From Irpex lacteus (Eukaryota > Basidiomycota > Agaricomycetes > Polyporales > Irpicaceae): a stretch of 64,000 nucleotides of DNA. Position numbers and translations under genes: made by a program. How positions within the stretch are numbered: position 1 is the stretch's first letter; every line of letters begins with the position of its first letter. The notes beneath the pieces were generated by a model. The model saw nothing but the letters and a program-made list of their open reading frames with translations. It made no database searches and was not told where the DNA came from. The stretch lies in NCBI GenBank assembly GCA_001986395.2, contig MQVO02000024.1:1-64000 (forward strand). Direction: 5' to 3'. Positions 11,303 through 22,891 of this stretch are shown piece after piece.

Positions 11303-13246
11303 TGTTTCAAGACAGTCACGGCTGCTGAGTACCTGATACTACATATGTAGAAATCCTAGACATTAAAATGCGTCGCGTCAATAGCTCCACAACGCATGTA
11401 AGCTCTACTTCAACGCATTCCGACCGAAGAAGCATTATTACCGCACACTGGACGCGTACAGACCGCGATACGCGGGAAACGCAATCATGCGTCATTCACG
11501 ACTGAGATAGAAGTCATAACGGTGAGCTCTCACGGTATGGCAAGCTGTCAAGTTCAAGATTACTCACTTTGGAAGGTTGTAATTGAGGGAAGAGCAAGTG
11601 TCGGAAAAACAGGGCACGACGCCCGCGAATATTAACTGGTTATTGCCAATCGACGTGGCGTGGGCTTGTCATTGTAATAGAATCCCGACTTCGAATGCGC
11701 GCATACCACGAGAGTGAGGTGAACGCAACGCAACGTGTTGACCATGGGGCGCGCGGAAGACAGTCGGGGCTCTGATTGGTCAACGAGGACCACACGTACA
11801 CCCAATGGGAGGTCGAGTGCCAAGACTGGTTGTTGTAAGTCTCTGCCGTAGCCTGTAGTGACGACAAAAGAAAACCGGATTGCGAAGGCTCTTAGTGGGT
11901 AATCCTGACATGCCTGTGAATAAATCAATAGAACATGGCTAAAACATGATAGGACTGATTACTTACATTAAGACGGGAAGCATCATAAGTGATTCGCTCC
12001 CGCACTCTCACCACCGAAAGGACTTAGTAGGGATTTGAGCACTTCCAGCTCTGCTACGGGACTGCACGACCCTGTCCAATCAAGTTCCATGTTCGATGAT
12101 TCGGATATATGGGTAACTAGTCGTGCCCTCAGCACAGTCAAGACATCCACGTCGGAGCCGAAGGCCTTGGTACACGCCTACGATATGATCACCGCAGCCT
12201 CGGTTGCTTTTCATGCGGATATTTAATATCTGTCGTGTTGTAAGCGGGTCAGCAAAACTTGTATTTTGGGGAGTAGTATCTGGGAACCTCACTTGGAACA
12301 TCACATTGTCGTAGTACTGACACTCGCGGTCGGGCCCCGAGCCAATTTTCAGCGCAATCACGAATGTTCATTATCATACGACACGTTCTGTAAGTCCTGC
12401 TTCTGGGTCTCTCTTCGACGTAAACGGAGCAAAACTTACGAAGATCAGATTTTGTCTGGCTACGAGTCTGAGTCAGGGTATTTTGCCAGTGGGGGTTGCC
12501 ACAGAAGTTCCTTCCGAAGGCGAGTAATTGTTCGTCTCTTCACACCTGGAACGCAGTACCATCACGGTACTTATGCTGACATGAACATCTCTAATATGGA
12601 CGAGCGCACGAAGAACTATGTCCTGCCCAGAAAGAGGAAGGTTCAGAAGGACGTATATATGCTTTTAATAGATGAGTGCCGCTAACTTACAAGGATCAAC
12701 GGCAGTTCAACAAGGAAGTGAGAAGCTAATGTGAAGTGCGACTGACATTAGGGATTTCTGGGTATTACCGAATGGTTCGTATATCGTAGGGCAGAAAGTA
12801 GAATGCATGAAAGAATATAAGCAGTGCTTATATATGCTCGCCGCTGCTACAGTGATCGCTGTCACGGTTGTCGTTCAACAACGCTGACCATGCCGCATGG
12901 CCGGCCGCGCGCGCGGCGCTTGGGCAGAAGACGTGACATTACAGCCACGTGGGTGTGACTCCAGTGAATTGTGACCATGATAAGCGCTGTGGCCCGAACT
13001 TGCAGCTGCCTCCCATCTGATCCCACGGTGTCATGACCACTGGTAGTGAACAGGAACTTGATTTGCGATGAGATGTGGCATCCCAATCCTTCACCTGTTT
13101 TACAGGATTGCTTGATCCATTTGTATACACACTCCAACCTCTTGAGGTAAGTGCCAGCGACTCGAATGATTGAACTAATTGAAAAGCAATGTAAGAGTCA
13201 AGATGCTAATCCGTCCATAGACCACCTAGAGGGCCGTACGATCTCG
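11303..13246. other. Intergenic region, 1.9 kb
   Basis: Divergent spacer between the SC15-like gene and the first MYND gene. Open frames such as 12266-12685 (+) show no recognisable motif, no matching splice signals and no paralog elsewhere in the window. I see nothing further. Confidence 0.45.
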
Positions 13247-15234
13247 ATGCCTACCACCAGAGGCATGGGAGATCTTGCTCCCCAGTCGGAGAGGGAACAC
13301 AACTACGTAGTAATGTTCCGGAACAGCCCCAAAAGCGCTGCATTAGTATTCAGCCGCCTTTTTCGCTCTAAGGACTCGACACTCCTGAACTTCATGGATG
13401 CATTTCCATGGACTCGTCCTGGTATGAAACAGCAGGAGCAGCTGTGGTCTTCCGGGTTTCCAATCGTTCTGTTGGAAGCCCTCACGGATAATAGATGGTA
13501 TGAGTCGTTCAAAGTTAACTGTGGCAAGTTTGCTGGTGATGATACATCGAACTCGGAAACGGTGCGTTGGCTTCGCTGGCATAGTATAGCAATGGATCGT
13601 GATACTGACTGTAGTTATGTATGCTATAGCGGGAGTTTGGGCAGACTCTCCGATGTTTATGGTGTTTCATGAAGAATGTCGACACGAAAGCACCAAAGTA
13701 CACAGCCGTCCTCCAAGAGTGCCTTCAACGTTTTCCGGCTATGTGGAGGCTCTTATGGAGCTATCGAGATGTTATCCTCCTATGTCCGGAAGACAGCGAA
13801 GCTCGTGGAAATCTTCAGCATATCGCAGAGTTGCTTGAGTGTTACACTGCCATTCATCAAACACAACAGTGAGTATCTCGCAAGTGGCTGTAGAGAGCGT
13901 CAGCTTGGTGAGCTGCCTTTTCACAACAGCACGGGTCGGGCACCACCCCTTGAATCATACGCCGGCCATATAGCTTTGCACTTCTTGATTTTCCCACACG
14001 ACTTCCGAATCTATTCTATCCGTCACCCGGCGTGTATACTATGGGATATAATCGAGACGGAAGGGAAGGACGGATTTCTCCGTGAGCACTCGTTTCTATA
14101 CGAAGCATTCCCTGCAGCGGTAAGATTCGGGGGCAGCGAAGACCATAACATCGGAGGCTTTTACATGATTATCATACTTAATCTCATCAGCAATAGGCCA
14201 ACGAGGTCGTCAGAATTAAGGTGTACACTCAATGTACTGGGGCTTTTGCTCCTCTGGGGGCCATCGATTCTTAGCTACCCTGCAACCAAATTCAATCAGG
14301 AGTTATATACTATAGCAATGACGGCACAGCAATATGGATGCCTTGGGTGGTTGGACGATGATAGGAAACCCGGTTATGAATCACCAGATATTGCAAGAGC
14401 ATTTCTTACCTATTATACGTGAGTCTTCCTGGCATATTCGGTAGACCTGCCATAGTAACTTATTTTCAGTGGCATAATCGAGAATGTACGAAACGGGTCA
14501 GACCAAAAACTTGTAGGCAACATTGCGGAAGCTCCGGATTGGTTCGGCATGGTAAACATCGTTGCGCAATCAGCTGTAGCTGTTTACGAGGAAAACGACG
14601 CTGCGGGAAAAGGTAAGTCGTTTCCCGCCATCGTAGAGCATACTACATACTCATACAGCAACCTCATTCAGTCATCATTGAACGCTTCCTGAAATGCTAC
14701 AACAACATCGCTATGGTCGGTAAATCAGCCTACCACACAAACCGGCGTCGATGGCATGCGTACTGCTATCTTCGCCGCATGCTCCAAGTTTACTGGCTGC
14801 CTACTCTGAACGATCTACGTACAACCATGCACGGAACCCCCGCCCAGCGGACTCATCGAAGTGCCGCCGTTCAGGCTTCACTCCACAGTCTATATAAGCA
14901 GTGGATCAACCTTGGACAGACCTTCAACCTCAGCCAGATCTCCAGAGAGGACGACACAGGCTTGACGGACTACGTTACCGCAAAGGAGCTGCGTTCAGGT
15001 TGCTATTTCTCCGAGTGTCTGTGCTATGGGAAGAAACCGCTTAAGCGTCCCCGACGCATTTGCAAAGGATGCTGGTCGGTATACTATTGCGGCCAACGGT
15101 GTCAGGAGAGGTGAGTGCTCGCGTCCATGCTTGCAACCGCCAGACTTTGACTGCTCGACAGGGACTGGAAAGCCGGTCACAGGGATGTGTGCTGGGGACG
15201 ACATGCGTCCGCCAACAAACCCCGGGCCCAGTAA
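13247..15234 (+). CDS. MYND-type zinc finger protein, copy 1
   Basis: A 565-residue protein built from six exons: 13247-13561, 13630-13868, 13930-14418, 14470-14612, 14672-15110, 15162-15234. The C-terminus carries a MYND zinc finger (CYFSECLCYG...CKGCWSVYYCGQRC, then H and C after the last intron: WKAGHRDVC), giving the C-x3/4-C...C-x2-C...C-x3-C-H-C metal-binding pattern. MYND fingers mediate protein-protein contacts; the helical region before it (for example SYAGHIALHF, REHSFLYEAFPAA, LGLLLLWGP) is typical of basidiomycete MYND families of unknown role. The first in-frame ATG is 13151, but 13247 aligns with the paralog start at 37111. Exons 2 and 4 are exactly as long as those of that paralog (239 and 143 nt). 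The gene looks intact. Confidence 0.82.
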
Positions 15235-15600
15235 GGTTTATGGCAAGGAAAGCGTGGAACAAAGAAATCTTGTAGTCTCACGGTCTTCTGTCTAGTTCGG
15301 AAGCCCTGTACCATATAAAGAAATGCTACGACGTCGGTGTACAATGTATGACAAGCATGATACGTACTACTATTGAGATAGACGATTTTATACCATCAAA
15401 GGCAAGTTACTGCTAGAGTGACTGGTCTACGTCAGCGTTCTGTGATGTAATTTGTGAAAAAGGGCTCCGGTCGATGAAATTCGTTATCCACTGTGCGGCG
15501 GCCACTCCGATTTTGTGTGCTCGAGTACACCTCGTCCCGACTCACAAGACGTACGTCGGCTGTACGAGAATGCTCAGGATACGAGCTTCCCAGTGAAGAT
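15235..15600. other. Convergent spacer between MYND copy 1 and repeat copy A
   Basis: No coding features seen. The spacer corresponds in position to the much shorter gap between the second MYND gene and repeat copy B, so it probably holds either an insertion or the part deleted from B. Confidence 0.4.
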
Positions 15601-17470
15601 ACACTGCAGGGGATCCGCAGGCCCTTTAGAGCTTGCGCGTGAGTAGTTCGCTCTTATCACGCACCCGGGTGGCAAGAGTACAGCAAACACGATATCAGAT
15701 TGAGAAAGTCGCAGAAAAGTACACAAGATATGTCCAAGACCCGATAAAAGCCAGCCACGCAAGACCCATTACCCCTGAACCCTCATGTTGATGCACCTTG
15801 CGCTGCAGTCCAACAGATGTCTAGATGAATCCTTTAGCCGAACTTCTTCGTCCTCTTCAGCCCTCGTTGTCCCTTTCCATACTTCAACCCAAAGATAACC
15901 AGACATGCGAAAGCATCCGACTCCGCCCAAAACCCTGCCAAGGTCTAGATGTATTGCACGTCGTGCGACATCGTTACGGGTGTCATTGTCAGCGCCGTCC
16001 TATCCAGGTAGTCATCAGGCAATCCGATAGTTCATGTATTGAATGCCGTTGTTTTGTGGAGGTTTTGATTGGTGTTTTGCGTCTTTTCTGTATTTTCTTC
16101 GGATGCGCCGAATCTTGAGAACTGAAACTGAACCGAGCCGCGGCGGGGAGCGCAGGCAACTCCACTCGTCATCAACTTGTCGGACCACGGTACCAACTTC
16201 CAGAGGGTTCCTGTCGAGCTCGCGTCAGTGTAGTAACAAAAGCCAGTCTTGTTTACGTCGTCCGAATTGAAGTCCAATCTGCGTGAGTCTATGAGTAAGG
16301 CATTGTAGCGGTGAGGATGGTCAATTATACCCACATGATGAGCATAACTGTCCACAGTCCGCGAATGTCAGATCGAGATTAATGTAGCTTGGGTAGGTCG
16401 GCGAACGTCATAGTAAGAAGGCGTGTCATCATTCGTGTTTGAGTCTTCTGCATAGTCATGAGAATGGTGTGGCCGCCAAGAGAGTGCCAGTTGGAAAGCG
16501 AGGTCCGTTCAGATAATCTTACGAGTCCGTAGCGTTCCTCGGAACAAGATGTTGCGCGAGAGCACAGGATCCAGAGAATCGGTGAGACCAAGTTAGTGAA
16601 GGCAGGCAGCAGAAGCGATAAACAGCTAGAACCAGGAGAGGGAACAAGTCCAGAGAATGATAGGAGCCCCAGCCCCGAGGCTACACAAGAACCATAGCAT
16701 CTATGACATACGTCAGCCCCCTAGTTTAGACCATAATGAGTCAGTGAACCACTCACCAACATACACAAGCAGCGAGCGTGGAAGGAGAGTGAACCAAGAA
16801 CAACCTCTAAGGTGCCTCAATGACGACGGCTCTTCGATTCCGCCATCGAAGAGTTTGCGGACGTCACTTGATATTCCCGTTTATCTTGAGTTTGAATCGG
16901 AGCCAACCTCGTATAGTATGCAATGGAGAGATCTGAGGCTGACTCGGAGTGGAGATATGAGGGGCGTTTTGGCTCGGGCGAGCAGACGAGCTGCTAGAGG
17001 TACGGGTGAATGTATGTGATGGTGGTGCTTGAGATATCGGTGCTATAATTCGGAGTGCGGTACTATGCGAGCATGATGGGGTTGAGAGTGGACAAGTAGC
17101 TTGATTGTGATGAGTGGTTGACGAGCTGTATGTGAATGTTGGGTGTAGACGACGGAGTGACTATGACGCCTGAGTTCGGCGACGAGAAGTGAGTGAAGAC
17201 GTCAACATCTTAAGACGACGAGTGGGGGTAGAGGTAGACATTATGTGCGAACGTAAGACGGGCAGACTGTCGTAGACTTGGACAAAGACTTGCTTGGGTC
17301 GCTAGCAGACAAGAGTGGAGACAGTAGCCATCATGTAGGAGAGGAGGTGATAGTGAGAGAGAGAGTGCGGCGGGGAGACCCAGCATATCTGGGGCTATCT
17401 TTATAGATCTCGAGGAGGAGGTCAACGGTCAACCTCTGGGGCTGCCAGAAGGGTAGAGCTGACGCAGTCA
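15600..17470 (-). repeat. Degenerate repeat element, copy A (decayed multi-exon gene family)
   Basis: About 1.8 kb, similar along most of its length to copy C (61200-63020) in the same orientation, and at both ends to the short copy B (34480-35000) in opposite orientation. On the minus strand it starts with a TATA box (CTATAAAG, 17399-17406). An ATG at about 17240 follows, opening a short frame beginning MSTSTPTRRL. Further in are segments with plausible exon/intron borders, for example a transmembrane-like stretch DIRGLWTVMLIM near 16340-16370 followed by GTGGGT. Frames are interrupted by stops and by one-base length differences between copies, so no complete protein can be read. Most likely a decayed gene family; a non-coding transcript unit is possible. 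Confidence 0.6.
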
Positions 17471-18113
17471 AAGGTTAGACTTCGTTTGGTTGGCCTAGAA
17501 CATCCAGCGAAGTGTCAGAAATCTATATCTCTCAAGTAATTAGGATGATTACTTACCGTAGTACCTACGCTGGTAATTGATATATTAGCTCGCAGATGTG
17601 AGCAGCTAGCCTCGGGCGCTTATGATCTTACTGTCCTCAATGGTGGACACTGAACGTCCTTCGTGGCCTGGGCGTTCTATAGCAATATGATCACCATTGT
17701 AAGTATGTCATTTATCGTCTCCTGTATACGACCTGCTTACTAGGATGTGAGCATTGCCATAAAGTAGTAAATACTGAACGACGTAGCATACGAAGGCGTC
17801 AGTATTTCCTGAACATTTTGAGCAAGACCGAACTAGGCTGAAGACTTCATGCATACCACTTCGCTTAACATCTTAGTATTAAACGTGAAGACAGACTCAG
17901 ACGTGTTGTTTTTACGATGGAGCAGAGACATTGGCCATGGCCGAAAGGTGTGACATGGTCACGTTTCCAAATATGGGTGGAGGTCACACGCAAGTGGCTG
18001 ACTAAGAACTGTAAAGCACAACTTCGGCACCGCGCGGCATGAAACTCTGTGTACGCTGTATCCCACAGTAAGCGTCGGTATCAGCAAGCCTTCAAGACCC
18101 CCTCAAGCCAAAA
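17471..18113. other. Intergenic region upstream of RPL23
   Basis: Contains the promoter of the ribosomal protein gene. No open frame of note. Confidence 0.45.
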
Positions 18114-19126
<1,013 letters not shown>

Positions 19127-19218
19127 TGAGATTAGGCACGAATCCGAAATCACCACTACAATTATCCCTCAAAATACGTCAATGAACACGGGGAGAACGC
19201 ATCCATCTGACCACCATT

Positions 19219-20435
19219 CTACTCCTTCCGCTTCTTCATTACGACTCCTGCCAAACTAGACTTGCTTTTATGTGACGCTGATCCCGGTGTGGACGTGCTG
19301 ATGGCTTGCCTCAAGGTTGCAGACGCAGAAGATGACGGTGTAGCAGATGGTGGGGCGAGCGGCAAAGCAGGCAAAGGTGTCTGTGTCTTCTTTGGCCGCG
19401 AAGATGGTCGCGAAGAGTCGACAGAAGCCGCAGCTAAAGTCGCGGCGATTGGTTTGGCGGGCAACGAAGGATGTCGATGAGTTGGCACTGAAGTCCCCGA
19501 GACAGATGTGTGCTCTAGCTGTCGTAGCTTCGCCTCCATCTTAGCGATCTTGTCGTCGGTGCTGAAAGTCGTACATGAGTTATAGAGTACGAAGAAATGC
19601 GGAGGTGCACCTACCCGGCAACCCGTCTGCCTTCCGCACTTTTCAACAAACTCAGCGTTGTCGGTTTGCCTGTGTCGTTCCATGGCTTCTTCGATTTTGA
19701 GATTATCGAGCCTGAAGCGTCCAGAGGAGCTTGCTGGGCATGGGTGACGACCAGCTTCCTCCCCCGTAGAAGCTTGTCGTTTGCCGATGCGAGAGCTTTG
19801 CCAGCATCCTAGTCATAGAAACGTCAATAACTAACGATTCGGTGGGTTCTGCCAGTGCCTTGCTCATGCCAGACCAATCGACTGTTATGACATGAACATA
19901 TGAACATAAGTCGAGGAGGGATGACAGTGATGAAAGGTGTGCGAATAGTGGGTATATGGAGTGTTTGTTCATGTTCATAGGTTCATATCCATGTAACGGT
20001 GTCGACCGTACGAGCAGGGTGAAAAGAGACCCGAATAAGCAATGCGCTGGCTGTACACAATACAATAGATAACTCACGTCTGGTTCGGCGTATTCGATGA
20101 AGGCGTAGCCTCGAGGTTTGCCTTTGAGAGGACCGGATTTGTGGAAGAGAAAGTCGAGCTTGGAGACTTTGCCGTACTTTGAGAAGACCTGGAGCAAGAC
20201 GTATCTAGAAGTCACTTGAGGTAAGGATCCAGGCAAGATCTATCAAAGGCCAGGCGCACTCGTCTACGCTTGGATGCAGGTTCCCGATGTAAAGTCTGTC
20301 CTTGAGGAACTTGCGGGGCTGAGCCGCTGGGGGTGGCGTGACCTTCCTGGAGGAACAAGGCTCAGGGAAGGATAAGTGCGTCTCCTTTGGAGTTCCTTCC
20401 GGTGTTTGATCTCCCAGTGGTAATATTGGTTGCAT
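19219..20435 (-). CDS. RBM18-like RNA-binding protein (single RRM)
   Basis: A 279-residue protein from four exons (20260-20435, 20078-20204, 19615-19808, 19219-19561; total divisible by three). It has one RNA recognition motif: RNP2 is RLYIGNLHPSV, followed by YVLLQVFSKYGKVSKLDFLFHKSG and RNP1 GKPRGYAFIEYA, then KLLRGRKLVVTHAQ. The FDFLFHKSG...GQPRGY signature closely resembles RBM18, a conserved but little-studied eukaryotic RRM protein. The C-terminal part is a Ser/Pro/Ala-rich low-complexity tail with a short coiled-coil-like segment (DDKIAKMEAKLRQLEH) and ends in basic KKRKE. The third intron (269 bp) is unusually long. An in-frame ATG at 20504 would add 23 residues; 20435 is chosen because the upstream part shows no motif. 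The cellular role is not established from sequence. Confidence 0.82.
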
Positions 20436-20983
20436 ACTTATGTTAGAGCGAGCGAAGTCTACGATATTGAGGTGGAGGTACGAATCGAAGGGCACTTCAT
20501 GCACTAAGCGCTCGAATATACTGGCTGCAATCTGAGCTGCTCAACGTCCTCAACCTCGAGGAAGAGACTGATAATGAATGTCTGACCAGAGGAAACTGTT
20601 GATTATTTGGTAGACTTCGAAAACACAATACAGAAGAGGATGCAATAAAGACACGCGAACTTGAACAAGAAAGGGTATGTGCCAATACGAGGTATGATGC
20701 TAGTAAGGATATACATTGTGAGATGACACGACTTCCAAAAGCTCCAAAGACGAAAGTTGCTATGAAAGGAATATATCTACAGAAATAGCAGAAGATGCGT
20801 GAGTGATTGATAGCGATGCTGGTAGATGGTGCGCTGAGAGTTTAGCAGATACAGTGTTCGATGGAGATAACAGAAGAAAGGAAAAATAATACAAGGAAGA
20901 GGCGAGCAGACGGAGAGGGGGTAGCAGAGAGGGGCACTAAATGTACCGGAGATCGAGTAAGGGATTAAATACGTGGTCGAGGA
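20436..20983. other. Spacer between RBM18-like gene and zinc-finger gene
   Basis: About 550 bp holding the RBM18-like promoter and the 3' untranslated part of the zinc-finger gene. Nothing else recognised. Confidence 0.45.
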
Positions 20984-22891
20984 TTAGTCCTGCATGAAGA
21001 TGTTAACGAACGTTCCAAGGCGATGGAATTACTAGTGACTTACATCCTTATGCAAATTCTTGCAGTGGCGCACAAGAGCGTCCTTCCTGGCAAATGCAGC
21101 AGGGCACTCCGGGCACTTGTGGTCCTTCTCAGCTCCCTCACAAGCCGACTGTAAGTGCCGTGTCTTATCCGCATCGCGAGTGAACTTCTTCCCACAGGTC
21201 TCGCATTTGAACTTGCGTTTGTGAGCCGCAGATACCTTGCCACCACCACGGCGCCGACCAGGACGGGCCTTCTTAGCAGCTGCTTTGGGTGCAGTCACTT
21301 TCGTCTTCTTGGGCGGCGGAGGCTCTTCGAAGTCATCGTCAGAGTCATCTGGATCCTCGAAAGCAGGGCCGTCATCCTCCAAGTCGCTGAGATCAGACTC
21401 GGTACTGCCATCTGCATCATCCTCGCAGTTAGGAGATCCTGGGATCTCCAGAGGGGCTGATGGAGTCGGAAGGGGAGATCGATCTGCCTTCGGAGAACTG
21501 GTAGACGACTTCGGAGAAGGGGAAGGCGATTTTCGTTTCTTCGAAAGAGGGGGAGAATTTCTCAGGCTTAAAGAGGAGAAGAGAGGGGTGGCTGTGGTCT
21601 GGGCTAGAGATGGCGAATGGGGTTTGGGACTCGTTGCCGACTCGGTACGGGTTTTTGGAGAGTTCGGAGCCTCAGGCAGATGGAGAGGGGATAGGGGTGT
21701 AGGGGAAGTCGATACTGAGCGCGATGGTAACCCTTTAATCTTCCTGAGATTTGTCGGTGACGAAGGGCTTTCTTCTTCCCCAGATGAATCTGCTGATTCA
21801 ACAGTGATGGGCAGGTCGTCGTCCGGAAGACTCGCATCATCGAAGGATAGAGGAACAGGTGATATATCGGCGAGACAGATAGTGCCGCCAAGGAATGGAG
21901 AGGGTTCCAACGATGACTCTGTACTTTGTGCGCTGTACGGCGACAGGCTATCTATGGTAGAAGGAGTTGAGACCGGAGATAAGAAAGGTGAGTGGTAATA
22001 TAACGATGCATATTCCAGCTATGTGGGTTATGATCTTCAGTACGAGAAAGCGACAGAGCAGACTAGTACTTACAGGCGAGAGCCAGTCAGATGGAAAGGT
22101 CTCTTGACACCCCTCCCTCCCATCTAGGCCGTGAAGAGACTCTAGCTCCAGCAAAGAGGGTAAGTCTGAGCGAGGCTCGAGAGATGTGAGGTCTATGAAG
22201 TCCTGCGATGGGCGGCTAGTAGATGGCGTCACGCCCTGAAAGTCCGTAAAAGGCATCCAGTCATTTGCGTAGGGAGAAATCATGGCAGGGTGCATCGCTG
22301 GTTGGTGCTGCCGTTGTTTTTGACGTTCTGCGTGAGAGGCTGTGCGAGCTATCCGACGCTCCCACTCGCGGAACTGGGCGTCGATGGTGTTAGAGGTTCC
22401 CATGGACCAAACAACCAAAGCTTCTTCGTCTCTCTGTAATAGAAACGTAGCGCTGATGAGCCCATGCTGAAAGGGCGATGCTGATCATAGGTACATACTA
22501 GGATCGCAGCACTGGTTATCTTTGCTTGGATAAGGCAAGCAGCGTTATCAACAACGGGTAGGACTGAGCTGTCTTCCAGCAGGACGACACGCGCGTTCTC
22601 CCCTCTGAGAAATAACTAAGTGAGACTGTCCACGCTGTACCTAAGGTGGTGGACGTACGAGTGCATTAATAGCGTACGGATGGAGGGTGGATATGTCTTT
22701 ATTGCAGCGTTGTACCCGACGGACCGGAGACCGCGCATGAGCATCGTGCTGGCGTGGGTTTGCGGATAGACATAGATTTGATCCGCCTCTCGAAGGCAGA
22801 CTGTTATAAGAGAGCCTTGTGGAGAGCAGGACTGCTCGGAGGCGTGTTTAAGCAGGTCACAGAGTTTGTTGAGTGCAGACGACGGCTGCAT
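20984..22891 (-). CDS. C2H2 zinc-finger protein with N-terminal globular domain
   Basis: Probable DNA-binding regulator. Exons: 22659-22891, 22499-22604, 22074-22433, one ending at 21044, and a last six-base coding exon at 20984-20989 that supplies D and the stop after a GTAAGT intron. The N-terminal part (VCLREADQIYVYP..., NARVVLLEDSSVLPVVDNA, SAAILRDEEALVVWS) resembles the small domain found at the N-terminus of many basidiomycete proteins (DUF7928-like; from memory, to be checked). A long acidic Ser/Pro-rich middle follows, then a basic patch (KKARPGRRRGGGK) and two C-terminal zinc fingers: FKCETCGKKF...H-x5-C and HKCPECPAAF...H-x4-H. The junction between exon 3 (ends SDWLSP, strong GTAAGT donor at 22073) and the zinc-finger exon (acceptor at 21952) is out of phase by one base; a weaker donor or a sequence error must be invoked. 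Confidence 0.7.

Noticed and set aside
12266..12685. 139-codon plus-strand frame
   Set aside because: No motif, no splice-compatible extension and no paralog.
13676..14422. 248-codon frame through the MYND gene
   Set aside because: It reads through an intron in one part; the correct model is the spliced gene with matching phases.
21237..21998. 253-codon plus-strand open frame
   Set aside because: It is exactly antisense to the acidic Ser/Pro-rich exon of the zinc-finger gene; codon bias of that exon creates open frames on the other strand.
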